From Sclerotinia nivalis (Eukaryota; Ascomycota; Leotiomycetes; Helotiales; Sclerotiniaceae): 64,000 bases of DNA. Location of the stretch: positions 1 to 64,000 of the forward strand of contig JAPEIS010000012.1 in assembly GCA_029531795.1 (NCBI GenBank), in the 5' to 3' direction. The position numbers and the translations under genes were made by a program. This document shows, piece by piece, positions 9,345 to 20,970 of this stretch (the first letter of the stretch is position 1; the number at the start of each line of letters is the position of its first letter). The notes under the pieces are model-generated. The model did not search any database. It saw only the letters and a program-made list of their open reading frames with translations, and was not told the origin of the DNA.

Positions 9345-9645
9345 AGAATTTAAAGGTTTCGAAGGATTTGAAGGTTTCGAAGGGTTTGAAGGTCTTGAAG
9401 GGTTTGAAGGTCTTGAAGGGTTTGAATGTCTTGAAGGGTTTGAAGGTTTTGAAGGGTTTGAAGGTTTCGAAGAATAGATTTCGAAGAGTGTGAAGGTCTT
9501 GAAAGGTTTCGAAGGGTGTGAAGGTTTTGAAGGGTTTGAAGGTTTCGAAGAATAGATTTCGAGGAATTGGAAGAATCTGAAGATTTCGAAGAGTATGAAG
9601 GTTTTAAAGGTCTTGAAGGGTTTGAAGGTTTTGATTTAGAACTGA
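9345..9645. repeat. 9-bp-based minisatellite (GAAGGNTTY) upstream of the helicase gene
   Basis: About thirty degenerate copies of GAAGGNTTY, often paired into an 18-bp unit GAAGGGTTTGAAGGTCTT, fill the 300 bp before the helicase start codon. On plus they would read Glu-Gly-Phe or Glu-Gly-Leu, but no ORF start or extension supports translation. It occupies the expected promoter region of the minus-strand gene. Confidence 0.85.
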
Positions 9646-9829
9646 ATTCTGAAGAATAGAAATCAGAATAAAAGCTTCAATATCAATAGATCTCATTGTT
9701 TATTGATAGTTGCTATAGCAATACATTCTTTACTTACTATACAAAAGTCTAAGCTTTAAACAAATTCTAAATTGAACCCTCAAAGATTGATTAATATTTC
9801 TAATTTGATACAAATCCTTTGATTCAAAA

Positions 9830-10197
9830 GGTAATTCGATTCTGATTTCAAACAAATAAAATTAACTTAATTCTCTACACAATTCGATTTTGAAATTCAA
9901 AAAAAGATTCAAATTGAATCGTAGAGGAGTGGTGACCAAATGATGACTTTTTGCAGATCACCACTCCCCTGTTTTTATCAATTATCCAAGCGTTTTTTGT
10001 TCCTCTTCAAAATCAATCATTAGGGTTAATACTACAGATCATACAATTCAAAAGATAATTCAATTCTAATTTGATAAAAAGTAAATTCAATTGATTCTCT
10101 ATATGATTCGATTTTGAAATTTCAGAAAAGATCTAAATTGAATCGTAAAGGAATAATAACCAAATCGAGACTTTTTGCTGGGTCACCACTCCCCTGT
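9830..10197. repeat. Direct duplication of ~150 bp
   Basis: 9830-9971 and 10045-10197 are diverged copies of one sequence, both ending in a TTTTTGC-box followed by TCACCACTCCCCTG. The copies differ largely by transitions: GGAGTGGTGACC in the left copy corresponds to GGAATAATAACC in the right, four G-to-A changes in 12 bases. In the left copy GGAGTGGTGA and its complement TCACCACTCC form an inverted repeat with a loop of about 20 bases. It may be the left edge of the adjacent DNA transposon, but no matching terminal inverted repeat was found to the right. Confidence 0.6.
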
Positions 10198-10253
10198 CAA
10201 AATGGATCACCACTAATGGTAACCACCAAAAAAATCCTTAGAATAATAGTTAG

Positions 10254-11093
10254 ATACGTTTTAGTCGTGTTTATGACTTTCAAAGAGCTTTTTGCGAAGA
10301 TCCTAAGCTTATTGAAGAATGGTTTCGACTGGTTTCGAATATGCGAGCGAAATATGGTATTCTCGATAGCGATTTCTACAATTTCGACGAAACAGACTTT
10401 ATAATGGAGATTATATATGCTACAATGGTTGTCACTAGTGCTGAGAGATGCAATAGAAGTAAATCAGTACAATCAGGCAATCGAGAATGGGCTACAGCAA
10501 TAATATATGGAAATGGAGAAGGTGAAACCATACCTCCATTTCTAATGGTTCAAGGACAGGTTCATCTTTCCAATTGGTATACCGAAACCGACTTTCCTGC
10601 GGAATGGGCTATTAAACCTACATCTAATGGATGGACAAACAATGAGACAAGTTTAGAATGGTTGAAACACTTCGATAAGCATACTAAGAATCGAAGAAAG
10701 AGCAAATATCGAATGTTGATATTAGATAGGCATGAAAACCATGAATCAATACCTTTTCAATCGTATTGCAAAGAGAATGATATTATCTGTTTAAAATTAC
10801 CACCACATTCAAATCATTTAACTCAACCACTTGATATTGATTGTTTTAACAGCCTGAAACATTCATATAATACTCAAATTGATGGGTTTATCAAGGCACA
10901 TATCAATCATATTTCGAAAGTTGAATTCTTTATAACTTTCAAAGCTGCATACCAAGAATCAATTACAATTCAGAATATGAAATCAGGGTTTCGAGAAACA
11001 GGTTTAATACCATTTGATCCTGAAGCTGTACTTTCGAAACTAGATATTCGAATTCGCACACCTACTCCCCCCTCTTTCGATCAAGATTTATAG
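10254..11093 (+). pseudogene. Fot1/pogo-type (DDE_1) transposase, catalytic part
   Basis: The frame opens after an in-frame TAG (10251-10253) and begins RFSRVYDFQRAFCEDPKLIE, which matches the region before the catalytic core of fungal pogo transposases. Then come YNFDETDF (first catalytic Asp), MLILDRHENHES (second Asp; the usual DGHxSH is here DRHENH), LPPHSNHLTQPLDIDCF (the third acidic position) and SGFRETGLIPFDPEAVL. The usual N-terminal DNA-binding half is missing or unreadable, so the element is 5'-damaged. The frame ends at TAG 11091-11093, but continues in the same frame to 11546; CAG to TAG by one C-to-T change explains it. A first Met lies at 10341. A non-autonomous remnant is most likely. 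Confidence 0.85.
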
Positions 11094-11546
11094 ACTTCTC
11101 AAACCCCTCACAACCCAACTGAAGCTCTTTTACAATCGACTTTAGTAAGATCTCGAATGGCTCATCATCAATCAAGCTCTCCTACACCTATATTCGAGAC
11201 TGTATTAGCTTTAGCTAAGGGTACAAAGAGATTAGCACATGAAAATACACTTTTAAATACAGAGATTCGTATACTTCGGACAACAAATGAGGCATTAAGC
11301 AAACGTCGACGCGCAAAAAAAACTCAATTACATCAAGAAGGAGTGCTTACTGAACAAAAGGCTACCGATATATTATCTCAACAAGAGATTGATATTCAGA
11401 TTCAACACGACGAGCGTCAAAAAGGGGGGAATTCTAATGGGGAAGCATCTTCTAGTCGATGCTGTAGTAAGTGTGGAAAGACTGGGCATAATACAAGGAC
11501 TTGTCAAAATAATGTAATAGATCCTAGATTATTAGAATCTTTATAG
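11094..11546 (+). pseudogene. C-terminal part of the pogo transposase with a zinc knuckle
   Basis: In frame with the catalytic part and separated from it only by a TAG codon. It starts TSQTPHNPTEALLQSTLV, contains a Met at 11157, a Lys/Arg-rich helical stretch (SKRRRAKKTQ) and near the end a CX2CX4HX4C knuckle, CSKCGKTGHNTRTC. Fungal pogo transposases commonly carry such a basic linker and knuckle after the DDE domain, so this is the tail of the same protein and not an independent gag-like gene. The last codons are DPRLLESL before TAG. Confidence 0.75.
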
Positions 11547-11789
11547 TTTTAATCAATTGATTTAATTGTTGTTGAATAATATAGGTTTGAAAGAGTGAAT
11601 TGAGGTGAAAGTGACCCACACACTGATATGACCCGCACACTGATAAACCACGTTATATCTTTTACTGAATAAGATAATTTGAATTATATCAATCTTTGAA
11701 AAGATCGAATACATAAAAAATCTTTATTCTGAAGTTTTTTAGATTCTTTTATATTAATTTTCGAAAAGAAAAAAAGTAGTTTTGAATTA
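11547..11789. other. Spacer right of the pogo element
   Basis: AT-rich, without ORF. A 17-18 bp unit, TGACCCACACACTGATA, is repeated twice in tandem near 11610-11645 and could be the right end of the pogo element, although I could not find its inverted partner on the left. Confidence 0.4.
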
Positions 11790-12303
11790 TATTAAAGATT
11801 CAAAAGTTTAAAAAGTCTTGTAAATCGTTTGAATCTGAATAATCATTTTAAGATTCTGAAGTAGATTCAAAAAGAGAATTAGATACTTTTTCGGATATTT
11901 CTTCAGAATCTATTGAATCGGAAGAGTTTCTTGATGAATTAGTTTCTTATTGATCTTCGAATTATACTATTTTCGAAATTGGTTTGGTATTAAATACAAA
12001 ATTATCAATATTTCTATCAACAATTTCGAACTCTGGTGAAATCTCAATATTGAGGATAGCTATTTGATATTTTGAATCAATTGAATATAGAATAAATTGA
12101 TGAGAAAAGAATTATTTGAGTTTCGGAGTTTGAATAAGTATCTTTTTCTTGTCCAAATCTTTGTCTCCGATAGAAAAAATAGAATTAAAGATATCTATAT
12201 AATCTTTGATTATATAAAGCTATAATAGATCTAACAAAAGAATCTTTTGATCTTTATTAAAATTATTTTCTTTATTAGAACAAATGAAAATATAAATAAC
12301 TCG

Positions 12304-12630
12304 TCAAATTTTTTTTACTATAAGATTAATAATAATGTATTCTTTCAAACTTGTATCAATTTTATCAACAATTCTTATAAAGATATTGCTATTAGATTGA
12401 ATTTTATATCGATATAAATCTAAATAATCAACGAAAACAAGAGAAGCAATATTGTTATCAAAACTTTGATCGACTATATAATTGGATTTGTTTATAATGA
12501 TCTTTATTGGGGATGATTTTGGCAAAATATATATTCTCTTAATTCGGAAAAAACGATCTTTATTTACAATATAAATAATAATCGGAGTAACTGAGTAATC
12601 TATAATATTAGTCTTATTTAGATTAATCAT
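12304..12630 (-). pseudogene. Protease-adjacent fragment of the Gypsy relic
   Basis: A 108-codon frame, MINLNKTNIIDYSVTPIII onward, with KDRFFRIKRIYILPKSSPIK and IDTSLKEYIIINLIV. The position between gag and the expected pol, and the beta-strand-like alternation of hydrophobic residues, suggest the retropepsin region or the linker following it, but no Asp-Thr/Ser-Gly triad is left. The identification depends on context. Confidence 0.35.
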
Positions 12631-13215
12631 TTATTGATTATTCTTGAAAAAAGTATTGAAATTTGATAGATTGTATTTAGGATTTTTTTGTTTATAAAGG
12701 AAATGCTGTCGAATTTGATCAAGAAAAAGATGAATTAAATGATTCTGAATAAATCCATATTGAATTGGATATACTAGTTCAAGATCTGAGTTCGTAGTTG
12801 AATTCTGATTTAATTAACCAAATTGATCAAATTGATCAAATTGATCAAATTGATTATTTTGATTGGGATTACTTTGATCTTTATTCTGAATTGAAACTGA
12901 AAGAGTTGAGGAAACTTCTGATTTATAAATAATCGTTGGTTTCTTCTTTCTAATTAAGTTTTCTTGAATAGTAAGATATCTGAAATGCTTAGCAGCGTTC
13001 GAAGAGATTTAGCAAAAATCTATAAAGTTAATTCCTTCAGAATTTAATATGAAACGTTGTATAAATATCTTATAATCTATTGGTTTTTATCTTTATCTAT
13101 CAATGATATTGAAAAGTAATTTAGAATCTTTAAAGTATCTTTTACAATTGTTAATAGAAATTATATATTTTAAAAAAGGAGTAAATAATCGAACTTCTGA
13201 TGGTAATAGCTCAAT

Positions 13216-13419
13216 TTAACGAATTTCTGAAAAAGAAGTAGAAATTTGTAGTTGTGAAGATGTTATTAGTATTTGAAAAGTAGTATTTTTGCCTCGATTA
13301 CAAGTATGAAAAGCAAAAAGGTTTTTGTTCTGTTTACGAATTTCTTTTTGTAATTGAAGAGAAAGATAGGTATCTTTAGATTTTGATGAAACAGTAGAAT
13401 GGGGTCTCTTTCGTTGCAA
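13216..13419 (-). pseudogene. Fragment of the gag/linker frame of the same relic
   Basis: A 67-codon stretch with no stop (QRKRPHSTVSSKSKDTYLSL, then CNRGKNTTFQ) that continues a longer minus frame reaching back to about 13990 (YNSDTILYNIILVNEFDSFL). Basic and Ser-rich. Nothing identifies it beyond its place between the gag and protease-like stretches. Confidence 0.3.
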
Positions 13420-13995
13420 AACAATTGTATAAAAGGTAATCTTGTTTTCGAGATCTTTTTCATTGTCAGTATCATTTAAATTAATTTCTTCAACAAAGTT
13501 TTGTTTAGATATTTGTATGAAATTAATTGAACTATTGAAAGATTCTTGATCTAAATAATCTAAAAAACTATCGAATTCGTTGACTAAAATAATATTATAA
13601 AGAATAGTATCTGAATTATAGATATTATTTAATTGAAAAGGAATATCTTTATCAACTTTTGGTTTTTTAAAACAATTGATATGAATTCGATCTAATCTTT
13701 TCGAATTAATTATATCGATTTGATTAATATTAGATTTTTCTATAGATCAATCCTTTATAACGATATAAGAAAGATTATTAATAATAATATTCTTAAGTAA
13801 AATCATAATGCAAAGAATTGTTTATTATTATATTGATAAAGGATTTCCAATATATTCAGATTTAAAATATTTATATTCTTTATAAACGAAATAGAGAAGT
13901 TTCTTATTTAAATTATATTCTTTTGTATTATTTATAATAGGATATTTTGAAGTTTTAGGATCTAGTAAATTGGTTTATTGAATTTGATTGAAGAT

Positions 13996-14532
13996 CTATT
14001 GAAAATTATTATTCTGATCTTGTCGATTATTATTATTATTATAATTGTTATTTCTTTCTCTATTTTGATTTCGAAAGTTATTGGAATTGTAGTTTCTTTT
14101 CGAATTATCTTTCTTGAAAATAAGTTTTGATTTTAATTGTTGAGAAAGAACTTCGAGTTTTTGTTTTTTGGTAAAACTTTTAGATTTGGTATTGGATATA
14201 TTATCTGTAAATTCTTTGACGATTTTATCGTTTGTAAGTGAGTTTTGAAACTTCATATTTCTTTTAGTGTTTTGAATCGTATAATAACTTTCGGCAAAAG
14301 ATCGATAGATAGCATTATTGGAAATAAAATGATTGCAAAGAGTTGAATCGATTAATTCTTTAACAAAGTTAAGAATTAATTTCTTTTGAATAATTGTATT
14401 AATAATATCAAGATTCTTTTTAGAAGTAGGAATATCTTTGAGTTCTATATTGTATTGAATATCTTTCGTTTGTGAATAATATTTCTCAAGAGTTTCGTTT
14501 TTGGTTTGAGCAAGTGAATTCATGGAATCCAT
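13996..14532 (-). pseudogene. Gag fragment of a Gypsy-type element
   Basis: 178 codons starting MDSMNSLAQTKNETLEKYYS, the pattern of fungal Ty3/Gypsy capsid proteins (a Gln-rich helix followed by E-x-L-x-x-Y-Y). It ends in an Asn/Arg-rich tail (NFRNQNRERNNNYNNNNNR) that would precede the nucleocapsid. Codons upstream (to about 14690, ending NRYLSHDNENTTQNI) are in the same frame with one stop, so the Met at 14532 is internal. The segment is a relic with most of its length still readable. Confidence 0.6.
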
Positions 14533-15000
14533 TATGTTTTGAGTTGTATTTTCGTTATCGTGAGAAAGATAACGGTTTAGAAAAACTTTGGTAAAAGCGA
14601 GTTCGTTTTTTTAAATAACCATTTCGATATCTTCAAAGATAATCTTGAAATCGGTATAGTTATTGGCTTAGATTTAAGCTTTTTCTTTAAATTTCAACTG
14701 AATTATAATAAAAAAAAACAAATAATTTGTAGATTGGATTTCTAATGATTTGTTTGATAATAGTTTTGATTGTATTTAATTATATAGAGCTTAATATATT
14801 ACAATGATCAAATTCAGGTATTGAATCGATATTGATCTTATTCCAAAGTTTTTCAGTTTTAGTATTATCGAATATTGATATATTTGTAATTTGAAAATTC
14901 GAATTGGAAAGATTAAAGAAAGGAAATGAAAGTATAATAGGAAACGAATTGAATTCTTTTAGATAATTCAATGAAAAATATATTTTGAATCCTAAAAATC

Positions 15001-15970
15001 TTATTTGTAAGGATTCTGAAAAATTGTAAATCGAAAAAGGAAATTCTTCAATAAAAAGTATATAATATACTCGTTCTTATAAATCAAAATCAAGAAGATA
15101 TCGATAAAAACAAATAACAACTTATCGATATCTAGAATAGATTTCGAAATCGATCTCCAGATTGAATTTTTTACTTCTCAACTATAAAAAGTATAAATAT
15201 TTCGAAAATTCGAAGTTAAAAGGAAATTCGATATCAAAAGATTAAAGGTTTTGATAAAAAGGCAACGCTAAACTTATTCCTAAAAATACAACTAATATAC
15301 TAGATTAAGATCTCTGAAAAAGAACGTTTTGATACAACGAAAAATCGATACTTTAAACAAATCAAAAATCAAAGATTCTATATACAAATTAATAGTTCTA
15401 TAGACAGCGAATCTATACCACGATAGCTCTGTTTTGCTTCCTTGAAATAATCGAATTGTTGAGATTTATAATGCCAATCAACAACCCTAAAAAGAAGATT
15501 CAAAAAGTAGTTTTTTCGAAGAAAGAATAAAGTATGAATCTGCAAACGGAGAAATGCTAACGATATATTAGATATCTATAGATCCCTACATAGGTCATCA
15601 ATAAACACAACGGAAACGAATACAAAATGATAAATTGAAGTTGCACATTTTTTATTAAACTAAATTGAGTTGAAGTGATTATATAGACCCTTTTGGAGTC
15701 ACGTTATCTGCCTCCTTTTTGATACGGTATCTTCGATAAATAGTTTTGTAGATATACTATTTTTGTATATTTGGTTTGTATATATTGACGAAAGGATTGT
15801 TGATATTTGTATTGAATCGAATATATTGTAAAAGTAACAATATATTATATAATATTGAGAATTGAAAAAAAGAGTCATATCCTATCAATTTATATATGGA
15901 TTATAGTATTGTAATTATTATAGCCCGAAAATAACTAGAGTTTCTTTGGAAAATTTTATAATGAAGAATA
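15001..15970 (-). other. Possible LTR/leader of the Gypsy relic; otherwise unassigned
   Basis: No ORF. The composition is less extreme than in the flanks, with promoter-like AT boxes near 15560-15700. It lies just upstream of the minus-strand gag, where a 5' LTR and leader are expected, but I could not find paired termini or a second copy, so the boundaries are unknown. Confidence 0.3.
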
Positions 15971-15971
15971 A

Positions 15972-16184
15972 TTATATTTTTTTATATTGTCTTATCGCTA
16001 TATCCATTACGAAATAATCAATAATAATATCTACAATATTTCTATCTACCAAACGAAGTTCGAAACGATATAGTAAAAATCGAATTGGGATATTGTTTCG
16101 ATGAACGAAAGAACAATCAACGAATACCTTTCCTGAACATTCGTTATCAATCAAATTGATTATATTGAAGAAAGAGAAATACAT
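15972..16184 (-). pseudogene. Retropepsin-like fragment
   Basis: 70 codons including LIDNECSGKVFVDCSFVHRN, IPIRFLLYRFELRLVDRNIV and YFVMDIAI. The stretch at about 54690-54880 in the element downstream reads LIDNGCFGEAFVDCSFASKY and CEFRFVDEKVVDRIIEYFVM, so the two copies confirm each other as an aspartic-protease domain (LID-G in place of L-DSGA). The catalytic loop is changed, so it is inactive as read. Confidence 0.5.
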
Positions 16185-16948
16185 TAGGAATATAATGATT
16201 TGAACGAATAGAGATTTGTTATCTATAAAATTGAATTATAAAGATTCTTTATTAGTTATTATTCGTTATATCTATTCTATATTCCTTGATAATTTCCGCA
16301 AACGATTTATTACAAAGGTTAAACTTTTCTTAAATGCTTTTGAATAAATATAAATAGCAATGATATTATATTGCAAAGAGATATATTTGATACACTTTCT
16401 AATAATACTAATGTTTTTTTTTCAACGAATCCGGTGAATATATTAAGATATTGTTGTTGATGATTATTGTAATCTTGATAATTACCTTGTTGGAAATTTT
16501 TACGATCAATTGAATTAAAGAAACAATATTGTTGAACTTGAAGCTATATTTGATATTTTTCTCGTTGATAGTTATCTCAATTGATTGAACTGTTTAGATA
16601 GTATTGTTGATTTTGATATAGTTGATAATTATTTTTCAAACAACTACTTTTACAGAAAATACCTTTATATCCATTTGCATTTCTTATAACATCAGTTTGT
16701 TTTTTTATTTCACAATCTGCAATTCGATACCCAGATTGTTTATAAAAATGATATAGATTATAAAGGTATTTGTACTTTCTTTATATTTATTTTGGGGTTC
16801 TAATTGCATCAAAATTTATAAGATCGTTTTGGATATAAAATGTTAACAATATTTATCGTTGAATATAAATTGAATTAAATCTCGAGGAGTTTGTATTATA
16901 ATATTCGTTATCCTGATAGTTTTGATTTTATATTTGGAATTTCTTTCT

Positions 16949-17227
16949 CTATTCTTTAGTATCAATGAATTTGCAAAGATTTGAATCACCTTTTACTAAT
17001 ACCTTCAATTCATCGATAACTTTTTGTTTTATTGCAAAAATCATTTTTCGGAGAGTCTTTCTACTAAATATACTCAAATATTCCAATTGTAAATAAAAAA
17101 AAGAAAATGAGGTTTTTTCGTTTATTTTGAGTTTATCGAATTTGATTGCTATTTTATATTCAGTATCAATTGAAATATAAAGATCATCGAGTTTCTTCAG
17201 GAATATATCTGCAATAATAAATTCCAA
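16949..17227 (-). pseudogene. Gag capsid fragment, homologous to 53710-54021
   Basis: 92 codons. KLDDLYISIDTEYKIAIKFD and IKQKVIDELKVLVKGDSNLC align without gaps to KLDKLYISVDIEREALFKFD and MKQKVMIFLRILVIGDSNFC in the plus-strand element at 52.7-59.5 kb. This is the C-terminal part of a Gypsy capsid protein. Frames before and after it are interrupted by stops. Confidence 0.6.
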
Positions 17228-18179
17228 TATATCATCTATAATTCCTTCAATATCCTTTTATCTTTCTTATCGAACTGTTTTTTTTAAAAACGAAACTATA
17301 TATAACAATTTCTTTTGTTTTGTATTGAAAATTACAGAATCGTTTTCCAACAAATGTATAAATCTGTCTTCCAATCTTCGTATTCACTTTGTCGAATCAA
17401 AAGGCTTGTTTTTTCACCTTTGAATGATTCAGGATTCTTCGTAGTTTGTCGTAATCGATAGATTGATACAATAGGGTTTGCATCGATAGATAATTGATCA
17501 AGTTATTCCTGAAAAACAGAATTCTGAATTATTAATCTCGTATTAGCTGTATTATTTAATTACAGATCTCCTTATAATGTATATATTTTTTATCAATATT
17601 GCTTTGCTTGAACTAACATCCGTTCTATGAAACTAAACAAATATTGTATATATACAACAACTTCAGGATTTTATATATTGATAAATATATCGGAAACAGG
17701 AATTGGATTTTTAAGATCTTCATTTTCAATATTGAAGAGTTCATATACAAACCATTGATAATTAGAGAAAACAAATTTAATATACTCTCAGAGTTCGAAC
17801 ATTGTCTTTGATCGGATTAAGAATATCGATAATTCTAATAAAGTTAATTGAATAATATCCAACATAATAATGGATTATATAAAACAATCTTAAAAACTAA
17901 AGTATAATTGTAAAGTCTTTGATTTCGAGTATATAACGATGTAATACTGATTAAATCGAGGTCTGGGTCTGAATCTGAATCTAGATCTGAGTCTAAATCT
18001 GAATCTAAATCTGGATTGGAATCGAATTAAAACATTGTTTATTGTTTATCGACGCATTGATAATCGAAGTTTCCGAGTATTTCATGAAATTGATTATTTG
18101 ACAAAACTGAACTGTCTTTCCCGTTCAATAGCAAAATCTTTATAAAGGATAGAATATACTATCATGGTAATAATAGAAT

Positions 18180-18305
18180 ACTTTAAAATATGATGATATT
18201 CTACAAAGAAGGAAGAAGATACTAAAAAGAGCGCCGACTATATAGGGGATGGATGCCTTAGGCAGCCATACAGACTAGCTAGGAACGGGTTACGAACCCG
18301 TGACA
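18180..18305 (-). repeat. Probable 5' LTR of the truncated Gypsy relic
   Basis: Read on minus it begins TGTCACGGGTTCGTAACCCG and ends CCATGATA, the termini shared by the other LTRs of the window (TGTYACGG...GTGATA). It is the most GC-rich stretch for several kilobases. The flanks do not match as a duplication (TATAC left, ATATA right), which is expected for one LTR of a longer element. The length of 126 bp is uncertain at its inner end. Confidence 0.45.
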
Positions 18306-20970
18306 ATATAAGATCTATGATTATAATATTATCCTTTATTTAGATTAAAACTTGTTCTAAGTTTATAAGTCAGGGTTAAATCCTGAAAAAAAGATATAGG
18401 ATTCTCTTTTCCTATTATATCGATCTTTAAAGTTATTAAATCCTTATATTTTCTTTGAAAATATTCTGAATAGATTTTCTTAATTTAGATTATCAATAAT
18501 TTCAGAATTGAAATGTTTTCTTATTCTAATTGTTATATTAAAACACTTTGTTGTATAAAAGATATCCATAATTCTCAATGTTTTCGTTATTCTGAATATA
18601 TACTTATCTGTATTTCTTATAATACTGAATTTCCTTTAAAGAAGAATTAGGATCAGGAAATGCTTTGTATTTCGGATTGAATTTCATTAAATCAATAAAA
18701 GGAAAAATTGGATTGTAAAGAAGAAGAAACACTTGTCAAAATTATATATTTATATAAAAAAAAGAAATTTTTATATGATTGTAGAAAATAGATAATCGAT
18801 TATGATTTTAAATATTTAAATAAACTAAATATTTTGGAAAAGAAAAAAAAGTTGACGTAAAAGTAAATTATTAAAAAGAAGAAAAACGAAAACGTTTCTA
18901 TTTTTAATGATACTTTGTTCGATTCTTTGAAAGATTTCGATTCTTTATCTTTCTTGAATCCTTTGGATTCTTTTTAGAGAGATTTGAATATTGTTGATAA
19001 AACGCTATCAGTTTCTTAGAGTAGTTGAGATTTTTTTTTGGGTTTTTAAGTGTTTTCTGAATATAAATAATCAAGTTATTTGATTAAGTATTTAATTGTA
19101 TTTCTGATATATTTGCAATTTAGTATTGTTTCGATATTGTATTTAGTGTTCGGATTGATAGGTTCGATTATAGTTTCTGGTGTATTCGATGTTTTTGATA
19201 ATGCTAATTCGAGTAAAGATATATAGAATACTAAATGGATATTTATAGTATTTGATAATTTCAATTTGAAATTGATAGATTTTACTATTTTATCGATTTC
19301 GAATGATTCAAGTTTCTTATAGTTTAGTTTATTGTTTAGTTGTTATATTTGAAACTCTATTAGTGATAATAGCTAGTTGTTGTCCTCAATATTCTGTTTG
19401 TTTTAGAAATCGTAGATCGATTTTTTTGTTACTATTGTCCTATTATATAAATTTATTATCCCTATTATCATACTATATAAATCCATTGTCTCTGTTATTC
19501 TACTATATAAGTCTATTGTCCCGATATTATTCTGAAAATTTTCTTTATTTTATTTTTTATTTATTAAATAATTATATATAAAGTTGATATAGATTAATAA
19601 GATAATGTATTAGTTATTCCTGGTTTAGTAGATAGATATTATATTTAATACGATGTATTATTATTATTAAAGGATATATTATATATATAAGCATTTTTGA
19701 TATATTTATAATAGTTTTGTGTATTAGATATATTAAACGATTATAGTATATAAAATTATTTATATTCATTCTAGAATTATTATATATAAGAGAGTTTATA
19801 GTACTTTTATAAAGGAAAGTTATATTGTATTTAATATAAATTATATATATTGAGTAACATTGTAAATTGTTTTATATATAAAAAGGTATCACTGTTATTA
19901 TAAAGGAAGAATAACTCTAATAGATCTTTTGTTGCAAAATGTATAAATTAGAAGTTTTAGTTATTATATCTATATAAAGTACCTTTTATCAAAAGTATTC
20001 AAATTTAGAATACTTTTATCAATCATATCCCTTTTTCTCTTTTTTTTATTGATGTATTGCTTATAGTTTTTCTGACAAATTATTAGCATTTTTAGTATTT
20101 CCTTTATTCTTCTTATCAATTATAATCTTCAAGTCTTTATTATCTTTGTAAGGGTTATTATTGTAATCTACTTTAGATTAATCTGATATATAATTAATTA
20201 TAGATCTTATAGTAATTGCTTTAATATTAGAGAGTTGAATTTCCCTAATTAATATATGATAAAGCTTTTCATTTAACTATAGAGATTTATTATTTAAATA
20301 TATATCGATATTATTTCGCTCAAAAAGGTATTTAGGTCAGTTAGGGTATTACCAATGAAAGTCTCTTCGATTATCGTCTAATGTATTTACAATCTATCAA
20401 GCAAATCGACTATTTTTATTTACTTTATATAATCTATATTTTTGTAGTTTAATTATAAAGTTTGAATACTTTGTTAAAATAAGTAATATCGAGAATCTAA
20501 AATTAAGATATTCGTTAAAACTAGTATCTTCTATACTATCCTATATATATATATCGCAAAAGACAGAAGGATTTTCAATATCGTTGAAGAGATTCGAATG
20601 TAATAAGTAAAGTAGTTTATATTTATCATTTGTAAATTTGTGTTTAATAATAGTGCCAATTAGAATTATTTCCAAGTTTTTAGTAAGTACAGTTTCGAAA
20701 GAAATAATGAAAGGATTGAAAAAAGAGTTGAAGGGATAACTAAAGGAAGAGTATTATAAATCTATTAATCTGTGTTTCAGTTTGTATCAGTTGAGGATTT
20801 GTCTGTTCAGCTTTTGCTATTTTATTTCTTATCAGCTCAGTTTGTATTAGTCCAGTCTTTATCAGTTTAGTCTCTGCTGTAGTATCTATTGAAATATTTA
20901 CTAATTGAATATTTAATATTTGCTTTTTTTCTTTTTAAGAAATAATGTTAATGGATCTTATAATTATATA
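18306..20970. other. AT-rich degenerate region
   Basis: No frame longer than about 90 codons stands out on either strand. A 37-38 bp unit containing ACTATATAAATCCATTGTC is repeated about three times at 19440-19540. The rest resembles heavily mutated repeat sequence, with stretches of TATATA and runs of T. I see no domain in it. Confidence 0.4.

Larger units (their letters stand above)
11790..15000 (-). mobile_element. Gypsy-type retrotransposon relic, gag-protease part
   Basis: A minus-strand frame interrupted by scattered TAA/TAG can be followed from about 14700 down to about 11800. In order it shows a gag matrix-like region, an Asn-rich linker, a Cys-poor middle and a protease/spacer-like region ending in a Ser/Glu-rich acidic stretch (about 11850-11950). 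Reverse transcriptase should follow at lower coordinates but is absent, so the element was truncated before or by the pogo insertion. Nonsense codons sit at positions where Gln or Trp is expected, in keeping with C-to-T mutation. Confidence 0.6.
15972..18305 (-). mobile_element. Truncated Gypsy relic: LTR, gag and protease
   Basis: The right end is an LTR beginning TGTCACGGGT on minus (18305 leftward). Below it lie a DS-rich acidic stretch (about 17950-18015), a gag fragment (16949-17227), a Gln/Asn-rich linker (about 16440-16640) and a protease-like fragment (15972-16184). Both the gag and protease fragments can be aligned with the element at 52715-59464, so the two belong to one family. Everything downstream of the protease is missing, and another Gypsy relic begins there. 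Confidence 0.6.

Noticed and set aside
9345..9645. Coding repeat Glu-Gly-Phe on plus
   Set aside because: No start codon, no flanking frame and early stops; better explained as a minisatellite.
18240..18305. A tRNA-like T-arm (ACGGG stem, seven-base loop, CCCGT)
   Set aside because: The loop does not fit the T-loop consensus and no acceptor or D-arm is present. The same sequence is the terminus of an LTR.
19303..19581. 92-codon plus frame with LLSYYINLLSLLSYYIN repeats
   Set aside because: It lies over a 37-38 bp tandem repeat and appears to be its translation.
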